Assembly: GCA_016293265.1 (NCBI GenBank)
Contig: JAEDEN010000002.1
Coordinates: 1-58,808, forward strand
Source: Oscillospiraceae bacterium
GTDB taxonomy: Bacteria; Bacillota; Clostridia; Oscillospirales; Oscillospiraceae
Direction: 5' to 3'
DNA: 58,808 nucleotides
Below the pieces are notes generated by a model. That model saw nothing but the letters and a program-made list of their open reading frames with translations, made no database searches and had not been told where the DNA came from. The translations under genes were made by a program, and so were the position numbers. This document shows, one piece after another, positions 15,268 to 24,137 of this stretch (position 1 is its first letter; each line of letters begins with the position of its first letter).

Positions 15268-15608
15268 ACCGCTTCCTCCAGAAGAGAGAGCTTTTTGCAA
15301 AGGCGCAGAAAGGTCTCGTTCAGGTCCTTCCAGGGGGCTGAAACGGTGCGTCCCCGTCCCACCAGCACGATATCCCAGCCCTGTTTCAGGGCGGGGCTGT
15401 TGAGACGATATACTTCCCGCAGCCGCCTCCGGGCCCGGTTGCGCACCACAGCCTTCCCAAGCTTCACGGAAACCGTGATGCCAAGGCGGTTGTGGCCCAG
15501 ATGATTGGGGCGGCAGTACACCACCATGGTGCCGCTCACCGCCTGTGCGCCCTTCCGGTACATCCGGCGAAACTCATAATTTTCCTTCAGTGTGACCGCT
15601 CGCTTCAT
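15264..15608 (-). CDS. rnpA: Ribonuclease P protein component
   Basis: The 114-residue protein subunit of RNase P, which supports the catalytic RNA in 5'-end maturation of tRNA. Seen: an N-terminal LKENYEFRRMYRKG segment, the RNR signature VRNRARRRLREVYR, and a C-terminal WDIVLVGR strand. It sits between rpmH and yidD in the conserved operon. The RNase P RNA itself is not in the window. Confidence 0.96.
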   Translation of the reverse strand: MKRAVTLKENYEFRRMYRKGAQAVSGTMVVYCRPNHLGHNRLGITVSVKLGKAVVRNRARRRLREVYRLNSPALKQGWDIVLVGRGRTVSAPWKDLNETFLRLCKKLSLLEEAV

Positions 15609-15717
15609 AATTTCTCCTACCTTATAAACACATAAACTCGTTCAGGGACGGAGGAATCCGATCAATTCCCGCCGTCCCTCAGACGTTGTTCAAGTGTCTC
15701 CCACAGCGCTCCGTCGC

Positions 15718-15858
15718 TCAGTAGGAAAGACGTGCGCGGCCCTTGGCGCGACGACGGGCCAGGACCTTGCGGCCGTTGGCGGTAGCCATTCTCTTGCGGA
15801 AGCCGTGGACCTTCTGGCCGTGGAGCTTCTTGGGCTGATAGGTACGTTTCGTTGCCAT
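15718..15858 (-). CDS. rpmH: 50S ribosomal protein L34
   Basis: A 46-residue, strongly basic ribosomal protein (about 20 Lys/Arg) of the large subunit with the L34 signature KRTYQPKK...HGFRKRMATANGRKVLARRRAKGR. Start ATG 15858 has AGGAGGTG upstream (15865-15872). It is first in the leftward operon, driven from the promoter at 15976-16005. Confidence 0.97.
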   Translation of the reverse strand: MATKRTYQPKKLHGQKVHGFRKRMATANGRKVLARRRAKGRARLSY

Positions 15859-15975
15859 GCTGAGACACCTCCTGTTATTATTCCGGCCGCCACCGGGGCG
15901 GCACTTACTCGACACCCTTTTCTTTCGAAAATGGGCGCAGTAAACTTATTTAGGGCGTCTTTTGACGCATAGGAG

Positions 15976-16005
15976 AGTATAACATACTCTGTCAAGGGGT
16001 GTCAA
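15976..16005 (-). promoter_or_regulatory. Promoter of the rpmH operon
   Basis: Minus-strand TTGACA (16000-16005), 18-base spacer and TATACT (15976-15981). A second TTGACA lies inside the spacer but is too close to the -10. It diverges from the dnaA promoter 80 bases away. Confidence 0.8.
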
Positions 16006-16085
16006 CTACAATTTTTATGGAAACTGAAAGATTCTTTCTAAGAGCTTCTGGAAAAACAATTCTATAATTAGAATATGTATTGCTA

Positions 16086-16114
16086 TTGCCACTCCTCACG
16101 TTTTGTGATATAAT
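16086..16114 (+). promoter_or_regulatory. dnaA promoter
   Basis: TTGCCA (16086-16091), 17-base spacer, perfect TATAAT (16109-16114). The 311-base rpmH-dnaA gap otherwise contains the divergent rpmH promoter and AT-rich sequence; no perfect TTWTNCACA box was found there by eye. Confidence 0.82.
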
Positions 16115-16169
16115 CTTGCTATTGTAGAGAAATATGCGCTTTTATCAAAAGAGAGAGAGGTGTTTCCAT

Positions 16170-17489
16170 TTGAACTCTGTTGCCGATGTGTGGCAAAACG
16201 TACTGCAGCAGTTGAAACGAGATTTGTCGGAGACCACCATTTCCACCTGGTTTGATGAGCTCCAGGCTGTGGACATCCGGGGAAATACACTGATTTTACA
16301 CTGTTCCAACGACTTCAAGAAGGGCTATATCGAGTCCCTTTTCATGAAGAATATCAAGTCCTCCCTCCGGGATATTTTCTCCACGGATTTTGAAGTGACC
16401 ATCCTGGACGACTCCTCTTATATGAGCTTCATCGGCGGACAGAAGCGGCAGAGCGACCGCTTCACCTCCGACGAATTTACCTTTGAGACCTTTGTGGTGG
16501 GCCCCAGCAACAAGCTGGCCTATGCCGCCTCCAAGGCCGTAGCCGACCACCCCGCCCAGAACTACAACCCCCTTCTGATCTACGGCGACTCCGGCCTTGG
16601 CAAGACCCACCTGATCTATGCCATTGCCAACGTTATCCGCCGCAATGACCACAACTCCCGCATTGCCTACGTCAAGGGCGACGATTTGACCAACGAGCTG
16701 GTGGCCGCCATCCAGGCCGGCCCCAGCAAAACCGCAGAAATGCGGGAAAAATACCGCCAGGCGGACCTCCTCCTGGTGGATGACGTGCAGTTTATTGCCG
16801 GCAAGAAGCAGACCCAGGAGGAATTCTTCCATACCTTCAACACGCTGTATGAGTCCGGCCGCCAGATCGTCCTGACCTCTGACCGCCCCCCCTCTGAGAT
16901 GACGCTGCTGGACGACCGTCTGCGCACCCGGTTCGAGTGGGGCCTTTTGGTGGACGTGGCTCCCCCGGATTTTGAAACCCGCCTTGCAATCATTAAAAAC
17001 AAGGCGGCCATTCTTGGATTAGAGCTTCCCGAAAAGGTGGCCAATTATATTGCGGAGAACGTCACCGCAAACGTCCGTCAAATCGAGGGCACCATCAACA
17101 AGATCATGGCCTTCAAGGACCTGCTGGGGAATGACACCGATGAGGAATCCGTCACCCGGGCCATTCAGGATATGATCAAGCGCTCCAACGAATATATTCC
17201 CACCCCTGAGGCCATTTTGGAGTACATCTCCAAATTCTACAACGTGGATGAGGCCATCATCCGGGGGCAGCAGCGCAACCGCGACGCCGTCCAGGCCCGC
17301 CAGATTGCCATGTACCTGATCCGAAACATGACCTCCCTCTCCCTGGATGACATCGGCAAGGTCTTCGACAACCGGGACCACTCCACTGTCCTGTACTCCA
17401 TCCAGCAGGTGGAAAAGAAGATGAAGACCGACAGCGCCTTTGCCGAAAAGGTGAAGGCCATCAAGACCAATATCAATTCCAAGCGGTGA
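16170..17489 (+). CDS. dnaA: Chromosomal replication initiator DnaA
   Basis: A 439-residue AAA+ ATPase that binds DnaA boxes and melts oriC. Domains: I (1-80; VADVWQNVLQQLKRDLSETTISTWF), a very short linker, III (AAA+; Walker A YGDSGLGKTHL, Walker B LLLVDDVQF, sensor region LTSDRPPSEM, arginine finger region RLRTRFEWGL) and IV (helix-turn-helix with IALYLIR-like RQIAMYLIRNMTSLSLDDIGKVFDNRDHSTVLYS, which reads DnaA boxes). Start is taken as TTG 16170 with GAGAGAGG upstream, giving the usual N-terminus (M)NSVADVW; the in-frame ATG at 16134 has no ribosome site. oriC boxes lie just downstream. Confidence 0.97.
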   Translation: MNSVADVWQNVLQQLKRDLSETTISTWFDELQAVDIRGNTLILHCSNDFKKGYIESLFMKNIKSSLRDIFSTDFEVTILDDSSYMSFIGGQKRQSDRFTSDEFTFETFVVGPSNKLAYAASKAVADHPAQNYNPLLIYGDSGLGKTHLIYAIANVIRRNDHNSRIAYVKGDDLTNELVAAIQAGPSKTAEMREKYRQADLLLVDDVQFIAGKKQTQEEFFHTFNTLYESGRQIVLTSDRPPSEMTLLDDRLRTRFEWGLLVDVAPPDFETRLAIIKNKAAILGLELPEKVANYIAENVTANVRQIEGTINKIMAFKDLLGNDTDEESVTRAIQDMIKRSNEYIPTPEAILEYISKFYNVDEAIIRGQQRNRDAVQARQIAMYLIRNMTSLSLDDIGKVFDNRDHSTVLYSIQQVEKKMKTDSAFAEKVKAIKTNINSKR

Positions 17490-17528
17490 CGGAATCCTTT
17501 CCTTTTTAATTACGCCACGTATTTTTCT

Positions 17529-17720
17529 TTTTCCACTTCTTTTGTGGAAATACAAAAACTTCCCTGTGGAAAAATATCCTTTCCGCTAAACCGGTGGAAA
17601 ATTCCCTTCTTTTTTCAACTTTGGATGTGGAGGGGCAACCCATTGAAATTTCTGCACTTTCTCCCTTTTTCCACAAGTTTTTTTTCTATGACTTCTCTTT
17701 TCTAAATAAATATAATTTCT
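17529..17720. other. Replication origin (oriC): DnaA-box cluster and AT-rich stretch
   Basis: The dnaA-dnaN gap holds two perfect TTTTCCACA boxes (17667-17675 forward; 17565-17573 reverse) and near-matches at 17529-17537, 17543-17551 (reverse, ATTTCCACA), 17593-17601 (reverse, one mismatch) and a weaker one at 17626-17634. The last box is followed by an AT-rich tract (about 17676-17725), the probable unwinding element. Position between dnaA and dnaN matches the known oriC of many Firmicutes. Confidence 0.85.
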
Positions 17721-17773
17721 TTTTTCAAACAGCGAGATTTTTCGATGAACTCTGAAAGAGAGGAAGCGATTCT

Positions 17774-18889
17774 ATGATTCAATTCAGCTGTGAAAAGGTT
17801 TTGCTGCAAAGCGCCATTTCCGTCGCCAGCCGGGCAGTTGCGCCGAAAAGCTCCATTCCCGCTCTGGAAGGACTCCTGCTCCACGTGGGAGAGAGCCTTA
17901 CCATCTCCGGCTACAATATGCAAACCGGTATCCGCACCACTGTTCCGGCGGAGGTGGGTTCCCAGGGAGACATCGTCCTTAACGCCCGGCTCTTCGGCGA
18001 TATCATCCGCCGTATGCCGGATGACGTGGTGGTCTTTACCGCGGACGACAAACTTACCGTCCATGTCTCCTGCGGAGACGCGGACTTCGATATACTGGGA
18101 CTCTCCGCCGCGGACTATCCTGAGCTTCCTGAGGTGGAGGATGATTACGCCCTTTCCATCCAGCAGAAGGTGCTGCGGGAGATGATCGACCAAACGGCCT
18201 TTGCCGTCTCTACCAACGAGGCCCGCCCCGTCCATACCGGCGCCCTTTTCGAGATCAGCGACATGGGACTGACCGTGGTGGCGGTGGACGGCTTCCGCCT
18301 GGCCTACCGCCGGGAACCCATTGAGCGCATTCAGGGCGGCGCCTTCTCCTTTGTGGCCCCCGGCAGCGCTCTGAACGAGGTAAAGAACATCTGCGGCGAT
18401 GTGGAGGACCTGGCCACCGTTACCCTGGGTAAACGTCATTTGCTCTTTGAGGTGGGTGCAACGGAGCTGATCTGCCGGCGTCTGGAGGGAGAATTTTTGG
18501 ATTACCGCCGGGCCATCCCCCGGAATAATCCCATCACCATCGTCGCCGAAACCCGGGATCTTATCAGCAGCATCGACCGCGTGTCCGTGGTGATTTCCGA
18601 TAAACTGAAAAGCCCCGTCCGCTGCAGATTCGACCACGACCGGGTGTATCTTTCCGCCAAGACCGGCAACGGCGAGGCGAAGGATGTCTGTCCCGTGTCC
18701 GGCGACGGCGACGGGCTTGAGATCGGCTTCAATAACCGCTATCTCATGGAGGCACTGCGCTATGCACCCTCGGATACTGTCCGTATCGAGCTGAATACCG
18801 GTGTGACGCCCGCCATCATTGTCCCCACCGAGGGAGATGAGAATTTCCTTTATATGGTGCTGCCGGTGCGGCTGAAGAGTGAAAATTAA
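17774..18889 (+). CDS. dnaN: DNA polymerase III sliding clamp (beta subunit)
   Basis: The 371-residue beta clamp forms a ring dimer that holds DNA polymerase III on DNA. Three clamp domains of about 120 residues are recognisable; family landmarks include LNARLFGDIIRRMP, the VDGFRLAYRR segment near the middle, and a C-terminal MVLPVRLK where MLPVR-type pocket residues bind client peptides. It starts at ATG 17774 with AGAGAGGAAG upstream, directly after oriC. Confidence 0.97.
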   Translation: MIQFSCEKVLLQSAISVASRAVAPKSSIPALEGLLLHVGESLTISGYNMQTGIRTTVPAEVGSQGDIVLNARLFGDIIRRMPDDVVVFTADDKLTVHVSCGDADFDILGLSAADYPELPEVEDDYALSIQQKVLREMIDQTAFAVSTNEARPVHTGALFEISDMGLTVVAVDGFRLAYRREPIERIQGGAFSFVAPGSALNEVKNICGDVEDLATVTLGKRHLLFEVGATELICRRLEGEFLDYRRAIPRNNPITIVAETRDLISSIDRVSVVISDKLKSPVRCRFDHDRVYLSAKTGNGEAKDVCPVSGDGDGLEIGFNNRYLMEALRYAPSDTVRIELNTGVTPAIIVPTEGDENFLYMVLPVRLKSEN

Positions 18890-18920
18890 GGGAAAACGGT
18901 TTATATAAGGAATCATTTCT

Positions 18921-19136
18921 ATGAAAACCATTACCATTACAACGGAATTCATCCGCCTGCAGGACCTTTTGAAACTGGCAAACCTGGTGGAAACCGGCGG
19001 CGAGGCCAAGGAGCGCATCCAGGGGGGCGAGGCCACGGTCAACGGCGAGGTATGCACCATGCGGGGCAAGAAGCTCCGCCCCGGTGACACCGTTATCTTC
19101 CACGGAACTCAGCTGGGCGTTACCTATGCGGATTGA
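18921..19136 (+). CDS. yaaA: S4-domain RNA-binding protein YaaA/RlbA
   Basis: A 71-residue single S4 domain (IRLQDLLKLANLVETGGEAKERIQGGEATVNGEVCTMRGKKLRPGDTV) of the YaaA family found between dnaN and recF in Firmicutes; thought to act in ribosome assembly. RBS TAAGGAATC lies ahead of ATG 18921. Its stop overlaps the recF start by 11 bases. Confidence 0.93.
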   Translation: MKTITITTEFIRLQDLLKLANLVETGGEAKERIQGGEATVNGEVCTMRGKKLRPGDTVIFHGTQLGVTYAD

Positions 19137-20229
19137 TGCCCTCAGGCTGGAAAATTACAGAAACTATACCGGCCAGACAGCCTGGTTCGACCCTCGGTGC
19201 AACGTTATCTCAGGGGCCAATGCCCAGGGAAAAACAAACCTTCTGGAGGCCCTGGTGTATCTCTCCTGCGGGAAATCTCCCCGGGCACGGTCCGACAGGG
19301 AGATGATCCGCTTTGACGCCCCTTCCGCCCGGATGGAGGCCCGGGTCTTTGCCCGGGACCGGGAATTCCGGGTGGAGGCCTTCCTTTCCCGGGAAAGAAG
19401 GCGGAAGCTCAGTATCAACCAGGTGGCCGTCAAGACCGCTTCTTCCTTCAGTGAGGTTTATAATACGGTCTTTTTCTGCCCTGAGGACTTGTATCTGATT
19501 AGGGAGGGAGCGGCGGAACGGCGGCGTTTTATGGATACCGCCCTTTGCCAGCTTCGTCCCCGGTATGCTGCGGCCCTGGCCTCCTATAACCGGGCCTACG
19601 AGCATAAGACCCGTATCCTGCGGGACAGTGAGGAACGGCCGGACCTGCTGGAGACCCTCCCTGATTTCAATGAGCAGATGGTGCGCTTCGGCGCGCTCAT
19701 CGTCCACTACCGCTACCAATTCGCAGCGAGGCTGGAGGAATACGCTGCCCTCCACCATAAGGAGTGCTCCGGCGGAAATGAGGAGCTGACTGTTTCCTAC
19801 CAGACGGTTTCCTCTGTCACCGATCCGGGCGCCCCAATTGATGTGATTGCCCGGCATCTCCGCTCCCATATGGAGGCCCATCAGGCTGCGGAGCGGGCGT
19901 CGCGGCTGTGTCTTTCCGGGCCCCATAAGGACGATCTGGAGGTCTCCATCAACGGCCGCAGCGCAAGAATGTTCGCCTCTCAGGGACAGACCCGCACGGC
20001 GGCCCTTTCCATGAAGCTGGCCGAGCGGGAGATTTATAAAAATGTGGTAGGAGAGTATCCCGTCTTGCTTCTGGATGATGTGCTCAGCGAGCTGGATCCC
20101 CGGCGGCAGGAATTTGTCTTGAACCGCATCGCCGGCGGGCAGGTGTTCATCACCTGCTGCGAAGACGACCGGCTGCCCCAACTGCTGGGAGGAAAGGTAT
20201 TCCATGTGGAGGAGGGGCGGATCCTGTAA
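19126..20229 (+). CDS. recF: DNA replication and repair protein RecF
   Basis: A 367-residue SMC-like ATPase that loads RecA at gaps with RecO and RecR. Seen: the N-terminal LRLENYRNY, Walker A GANAQGKTNLLEAL, the ABC signature region LSGPHKDDLEV and RSARMFASQGQTRTAALSMKLAE, and Walker B LLLDDVLSELD. The start ATG 19126 lies inside the end of yaaA, which fits coupled translation and the usual N-terminus. Confidence 0.96.
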   Translation: MRIDALRLENYRNYTGQTAWFDPRCNVISGANAQGKTNLLEALVYLSCGKSPRARSDREMIRFDAPSARMEARVFARDREFRVEAFLSRERRRKLSINQVAVKTASSFSEVYNTVFFCPEDLYLIREGAAERRRFMDTALCQLRPRYAAALASYNRAYEHKTRILRDSEERPDLLETLPDFNEQMVRFGALIVHYRYQFAARLEEYAALHHKECSGGNEELTVSYQTVSSVTDPGAPIDVIARHLRSHMEAHQAAERASRLCLSGPHKDDLEVSINGRSARMFASQGQTRTAALSMKLAEREIYKNVVGEYPVLLLDDVLSELDPRRQEFVLNRIAGGQVFITCCEDDRLPQLLGGKVFHVEEGRIL

Positions 20230-20329
20230 GGAGTCCCTCCGGGATACTTTCCGTAAATGCCTTTGGGAATGCCTTAGAGACGGAACGCATGAAACAAGGC
20301 GGCGTCCGCGCCGCGAAAGGAGAACTGCT

Positions 20330-20746
20330 ATGGATTCCATTGAATATACCTGGAAGGACCGCAAGCGCATTTTGGGACTGCCCATCACCTTTACTCGTTA
20401 CCGGCTCAGTGAGGACCGGCTTTTTTGTGAAAAGGGCTTTTTAAATATCAAGCAGGACGAGGTACTGCTTTACCGTGTCCGTGATCTGCAGCTGAACCTC
20501 TCACTGTTCCAGCGTATCTGCGGCGTGGGTACCATCTGCGTGGTCTCCTCTGACAAAAGCGTGCCCCATCTGGACCTCATCAATGTAAAAAAGCCCCGCC
20601 AGGTGAAGGAGCTGATTCACCGCAGCGTGGAGAATGCCAAGGACGCCCGCCGTATGCGTACCATGGAGGTCATGGGTACAAGCGATGGCGGTGAGGACCA
20701 TCTGGACGACGAGATGGACCTTCTGGATGATTGTGACGCGGAGTAA
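20330..20746 (+). CDS. PH-domain protein between recF and remB
   Basis: A 138-residue protein with a bacterial PH-like domain (YdbS/bPH2 type): YTWKDRKRILGLPITFTRYRLSEDRLF, then the typical LYRVRDLQLNLSLFQRICGVGTICVVSSD core and LINVKKPRQVKELIHRSVE helix, and an acidic C-terminal tail (GEDHLDDEMDLLDD). No membrane helix, unlike most YdbS proteins, so it is probably cytoplasmic. ATG 20330 has AAAGGAG 8 bases upstream. Stop is 3 bases from the next start, so it is co-transcribed with remB. Its binding partner is unknown. Confidence 0.85.
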   Translation: MDSIEYTWKDRKRILGLPITFTRYRLSEDRLFCEKGFLNIKQDEVLLYRVRDLQLNLSLFQRICGVGTICVVSSDKSVPHLDLINVKKPRQVKELIHRSVENAKDARRMRTMEVMGTSDGGEDHLDDEMDLLDDCDAE

Positions 20747-20749
20747 GCC

Positions 20750-21016
20750 ATGTATCTGCATTTAGGACAAAACGAGATCGTTCCCTCCCGGCGCGTTATC
20801 GGCATTTTCGATTTGGATAAGTGCAGCTATTCCCGGCGCACCAGGGAGTACCTCTCCGCCGCGGACAAGGAGGGAGTGGTGCTGGATGTTTCCGGCGACA
20901 TTCCGAAATCCTTTGTGGTCTGTGACCATCCATACCATCCCCAGATCGTTTACCTCTCCCAGCTCAATCCCGCCACTCTTCAGCGCCGCGCCGAAAGCAG
21001 CGGCCTGGAACTGTAA
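20750..21016 (+). CDS. remB: RemA/RemB-family (DUF370) regulator
   Basis: An 88-residue protein of the DUF370 family with the landmark MYLHLGQNEIVPSRRVIGIFD and a strand-rich core. In Bacillus subtilis remB (yaaB) lies at this same place between recF and gyrB, and RemA/RemB proteins control matrix and osmoprotection genes by binding DNA. Symbol given from synteny and similarity; whether it acts on biofilm genes here is unknown. Confidence 0.88.
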   Translation: MYLHLGQNEIVPSRRVIGIFDLDKCSYSRRTREYLSAADKEGVVLDVSGDIPKSFVVCDHPYHPQIVYLSQLNPATLQRRAESSGLEL

Positions 21017-21025
21017 GGAGCACTT

Positions 21026-21370
21026 ATGTATTTCTTTTTTGTATCAGCAAATTTGATGTACTGGATGGACTTCGGCTTCCCCGCCAATGTAGTGCTCCCC
21101 ATTTTGTGGGTAGGAAGCGTGGCGGCGGAGATGTTTCTGCAGGTCTGCTTCCAGGAAAAGAAGCATAAGCGCCGTCTTTTGACCTATGTGGCCCTGGCCA
21201 TGTGTGTGGTTTGCGAGATGGCCCTCTGGATGATTCAGTCCTATACAGCCATGGCCTTTTACGTCAGCTACCACATCGCTGTAACGGTTCTGTGCGCATC
21301 GCTGGTAGGCAAGCTTGGCTACCGGGTGATGGAAGCCGTCAGGGAGCGCAGAAGCAAAAAAGAGGATTGA
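21026..21370 (+). CDS. Small unknown membrane protein between remB and gyrB
   Basis: A 114-residue protein with three or four hydrophobic segments (about 2-33, 46-68, 70-95) and basic ends (QEKKHKRR; RERRSKKED). AAGGAG lies 6 bases upstream of ATG 21026, and it is 9 bases after remB, so it belongs to that unit. No family is recognised. Confidence 0.8.
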   Translation: MYFFFVSANLMYWMDFGFPANVVLPILWVGSVAAEMFLQVCFQEKKHKRRLLTYVALAMCVVCEMALWMIQSYTAMAFYVSYHIAVTVLCASLVGKLGYRVMEAVRERRSKKED

Positions 21371-21440
21371 TCATTTCTTTTGTAAGCAGCGCAAGGGTCA
21401 AACGCCTTTGCTTGGATATCATGTGATTTTAGGAGTTCTT

Positions 21441-23390
21441 ATGGCTGAAAACGAAATTCTGACTTCCACAGCGGTGGACGCCTCCAATGAATACGACGCC
21501 TCTGAGATTCAGGTTTTGGAGGGACTTGAGGCCGTGCGCAAGCGGCCGGGTATGTATATCGGATCCACCTCCGCCTCCGGCCTCCACCATCTGGTCTATG
21601 AGATCGTAGACAACGCCATCGACGAGGCTCTGGCCGGGTACTGCACCGATATTCTGGTGCGCATCAACGAAGGGAATACCATCACCGTGGTGGACAACGG
21701 CCGCGGCATTCCCGTGGACATCCAGGCCCAGACCGGAAAGCCCGCTCTGGAAGTCGTTTATACCGTCCTCCATGCCGGCGGAAAGTTTGGCGGCGGAGGC
21801 TATAAGGTCTCCGGCGGCCTCCATGGCGTGGGCGCCTCCGTGGTCAACGCCCTGAGCGAATGGCTCACCGTCCAGGTCCACCGGGACGGCAAGATCCACG
21901 AGATGAAGTTTGCCCGGGGCCATGTCACACAGCAGATGACTGTGGTGGGCACTACCGACCATACCGGCACCACCGTCACCTTCAAGCCCGACCCGGAGAT
22001 GTTCGAGGATACCGTCTATAACTACGAAACCCTTCACACCCGTATGCGGGAGGAGGCCTTCCTGAATGCCGGCCTTCGGATCCGCACCGAGGATGCGCGT
22101 CCGGGCCATGAGCAGCAGGACGATATGTGCTACGCCGGCGGTATTCGGGAATTTGTCACCTGGCTCAATAAGAGCAAGGATGCCCTTCATCAAAACGTGA
22201 TTTACATGGCGGGGCAGAAGGACGACAGCATCGCCGAAATTGCCTTCCAGTATAACGACGGCTATAATGAAACCATTTTGTCCTTCGCCAATAACGTCCA
22301 CACCCCTGAGGGAGGTATGCACGAGGAGGGCTTCAAGCGTGCCCTGACCTCCGTTCTGAACGCCTATGGCCGGAAAATCAAAATGTTGAAGGATGAGGAT
22401 AAGGTCTCCGGCGACGACTGCCGTGAGGGCCTTACCTGCGTTATTTCCGTCAAGCTCACCGACGCCCAGTTTGAGGGCCAGACCAAGGCAAAGCTGGGCA
22501 ACAGCGAGATCCGCACCCTGGTGAACAATATTGTTTCCGATAAGTTTGCCACCTTCCTGGAGGAGAATCCCCAGGTGGGGCGGATGATCCTGGATAAGGC
22601 CCTCACCGCCAACCGTGCCAGGGAGGCGGCCAAAAAGGCCCGTGAGTCCATTCGCCGCAAGACCGCCCTGGGAGGGGCCGCCATGCCGGATAAGCTGCGG
22701 GACTGCAATGAGAATAACCCGGAACTGACGGAAATTTACATCGTCGAGGGCGACTCCGCAGGCGGCTCCGCCACCCAGGGCCGCGACTCCCGTTTCCAGG
22801 CCATTTTGCCCCTTTGGGGAAAAATGCTCAATGTGGAGAAAGCCCGGGCGGACAAGGTGTACGGCAACGATAAGCTCCAGCCTGTTATCACCGCCCTGGG
22901 CGCCGGCATCGGCGAGGAATTCGACCCCGCCAAGCTGCGCTACCACAAGGTCATCATCATGGCCGATGCGGATGTGGACGGCTCCCATATCCGCACGTTG
23001 CTGCTGACCTTTTTCTTCCGCTTCATGCGGCCTCTGATCGAGCATGGCTACGTCTATTCCGCCGTGCCTCCCCTTTATAAGCTGACCCGGGGAAAGACCA
23101 CCCGCGTTGCCTTCTCCGATGAGGAGCGGGACGCTGTTTCCGCAGAGATGCGGGGAGGCAATCCCAATGTGAAGGTGGACATCTCCCGCTTCAAGGGCCT
23201 TGGTGAGATGAACCCCCATGAGCTGTGGGAAACCACCATGGATCCTGAAAAGCGCACGCTGCGCCGCATCACGCTGGATGACGCCGTGAAGGCCGACGAG
23301 ACCTTTACCATCCTGATGGGCGAAAAGGTGGAGCCCCGGAAGGAGTTCATTGAAAAGAACGCCAAATACGCGGTGAATCTGGACTATTGA
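21441..23390 (+). CDS. gyrB: DNA gyrase subunit B
   Basis: A 649-residue GHKL ATPase subunit of gyrase, which supercoils DNA. Seen: LEAVRKRPGMYIGSTS, the ATP-binding EIVDNAIDEALAG and VVDNGRGIPVDI, the GGLHGVGASVVNALS loop, the TOPRIM motif EGDSAGGSA and the DADVDGSHIRTLLLTFF metal site, and a C-terminal IQRFKGLGEMN-like FKGLGEMNPHELWETTMDP. Length is typical of the short Gram-positive GyrB. Start ATG 21441 has TTAGGAG; the upstream in-frame codon at 21408 lacks a site. Confidence 0.98.
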   Translation: MAENEILTSTAVDASNEYDASEIQVLEGLEAVRKRPGMYIGSTSASGLHHLVYEIVDNAIDEALAGYCTDILVRINEGNTITVVDNGRGIPVDIQAQTGKPALEVVYTVLHAGGKFGGGGYKVSGGLHGVGASVVNALSEWLTVQVHRDGKIHEMKFARGHVTQQMTVVGTTDHTGTTVTFKPDPEMFEDTVYNYETLHTRMREEAFLNAGLRIRTEDARPGHEQQDDMCYAGGIREFVTWLNKSKDALHQNVIYMAGQKDDSIAEIAFQYNDGYNETILSFANNVHTPEGGMHEEGFKRALTSVLNAYGRKIKMLKDEDKVSGDDCREGLTCVISVKLTDAQFEGQTKAKLGNSEIRTLVNNIVSDKFATFLEENPQVGRMILDKALTANRAREAAKKARESIRRKTALGGAAMPDKLRDCNENNPELTEIYIVEGDSAGGSATQGRDSRFQAILPLWGKMLNVEKARADKVYGNDKLQPVITALGAGIGEEFDPAKLRYHKVIIMADADVDGSHIRTLLLTFFFRFMRPLIEHGYVYSAVPPLYKLTRGKTTRVAFSDEERDAVSAEMRGGNPNVKVDISRFKGLGEMNPHELWETTMDPEKRTLRRITLDDAVKADETFTILMGEKVEPRKEFIEKNAKYAVNLDY

Positions 23391-23391
23391 T

Positions 23392-24108
23392 ATGAGAAAG
23401 ACTCTTTGGCGTGTTTCGTTTTACAGCCTTGGCATTTTCCTTTTGTGCCTGGGTGTGACGCTGAATACGAAAACGGGGCTGGGGGTCTCTCCTGTGGCCG
23501 CCGTTCCCATCGCCATTTCCAACGGTACCTCCTGGGGCTATTCCGCGGTGCTGTTCTGGTACTATACGGCCTGCGTCGGCATCCAGTTTCTGCTCAAGGG
23601 CAGGGACCGTGAGTGGAAGGACCTGCTGCAGGTCCCCCTCAGCGGCGTATTCAGCGTGATACAGGGATGGATGGTGGATACCATCCACCTGCAGCCCCAA
23701 AGCCTTTGGCAGTCTCTTGCGGTATTGCCTTTTGCCGTGTGCTTTACCGGCTTTGGCATCGCCTTCATCGTCCATATGGACCTGGTGCCAAACCCCGCCG
23801 ACGGCGTTCCCTTCGTGATCTCCAGGGTGACGAAGAAGGAGATGGGCCTTGTAAAAAATCTGGTAGACGCAGCCTGCGTTGCCATCTCCCTGGCGGCGGA
23901 CCTGCTCCTCAGCGGCAGGATCACGAGTCTGGGCCTTGGCACCATCGTTGCCATGATCTTCAACGGCAGGGCCATAGCGGTGTTTGACCGCTTTTTCAAA
24001 GAAAAGGTCAAGAACCTGGCGGGACTTGCTCCGGAAGCTGCGGCCCCGCAGAACGCCTGTCCCGGCGTGGAGGAATCTCTCCTGGAAACGTCTGAACAAA
24101 GTCATTAA
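23392..24108 (+). CDS. YczE/YyaS/YitT-family membrane protein
   Basis: A 238-residue integral membrane protein with about five hydrophobic segments and the family marks LGVTLNTKTGLGVSPVAAVPIAIS and GLGTIVAMIFNGRAIAVFD near the C-terminus. The molecular function of this family is not settled. It begins one base after the gyrB stop and ends 29 bases before gyrA, so it is carried in the gyrase operon. Lys- and Glu-rich tail after residue 200. Confidence 0.82.
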   Translation: MRKTLWRVSFYSLGIFLLCLGVTLNTKTGLGVSPVAAVPIAISNGTSWGYSAVLFWYYTACVGIQFLLKGRDREWKDLLQVPLSGVFSVIQGWMVDTIHLQPQSLWQSLAVLPFAVCFTGFGIAFIVHMDLVPNPADGVPFVISRVTKKEMGLVKNLVDAACVAISLAADLLLSGRITSLGLGTIVAMIFNGRAIAVFDRFFKEKVKNLAGLAPEAAAPQNACPGVEESLLETSEQSH

Positions 24109-24137
24109 ACCTCTTGATTTAGGAGGAATCATCATTC

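Noticed and set aside
13027..15504. 825-codon plus-strand open frame across khpB, yidC, yidD and rnpA
   Set aside because: It is antisense to five well-known genes; the product is His/Gly/Leu-rich without family marks.
16134..16169. ATG at 16134 as dnaA start
   Set aside because: There is no Shine-Dalgarno; TTG 16170 has GAGAGAGG upstream and gives the usual DnaA N-terminus.
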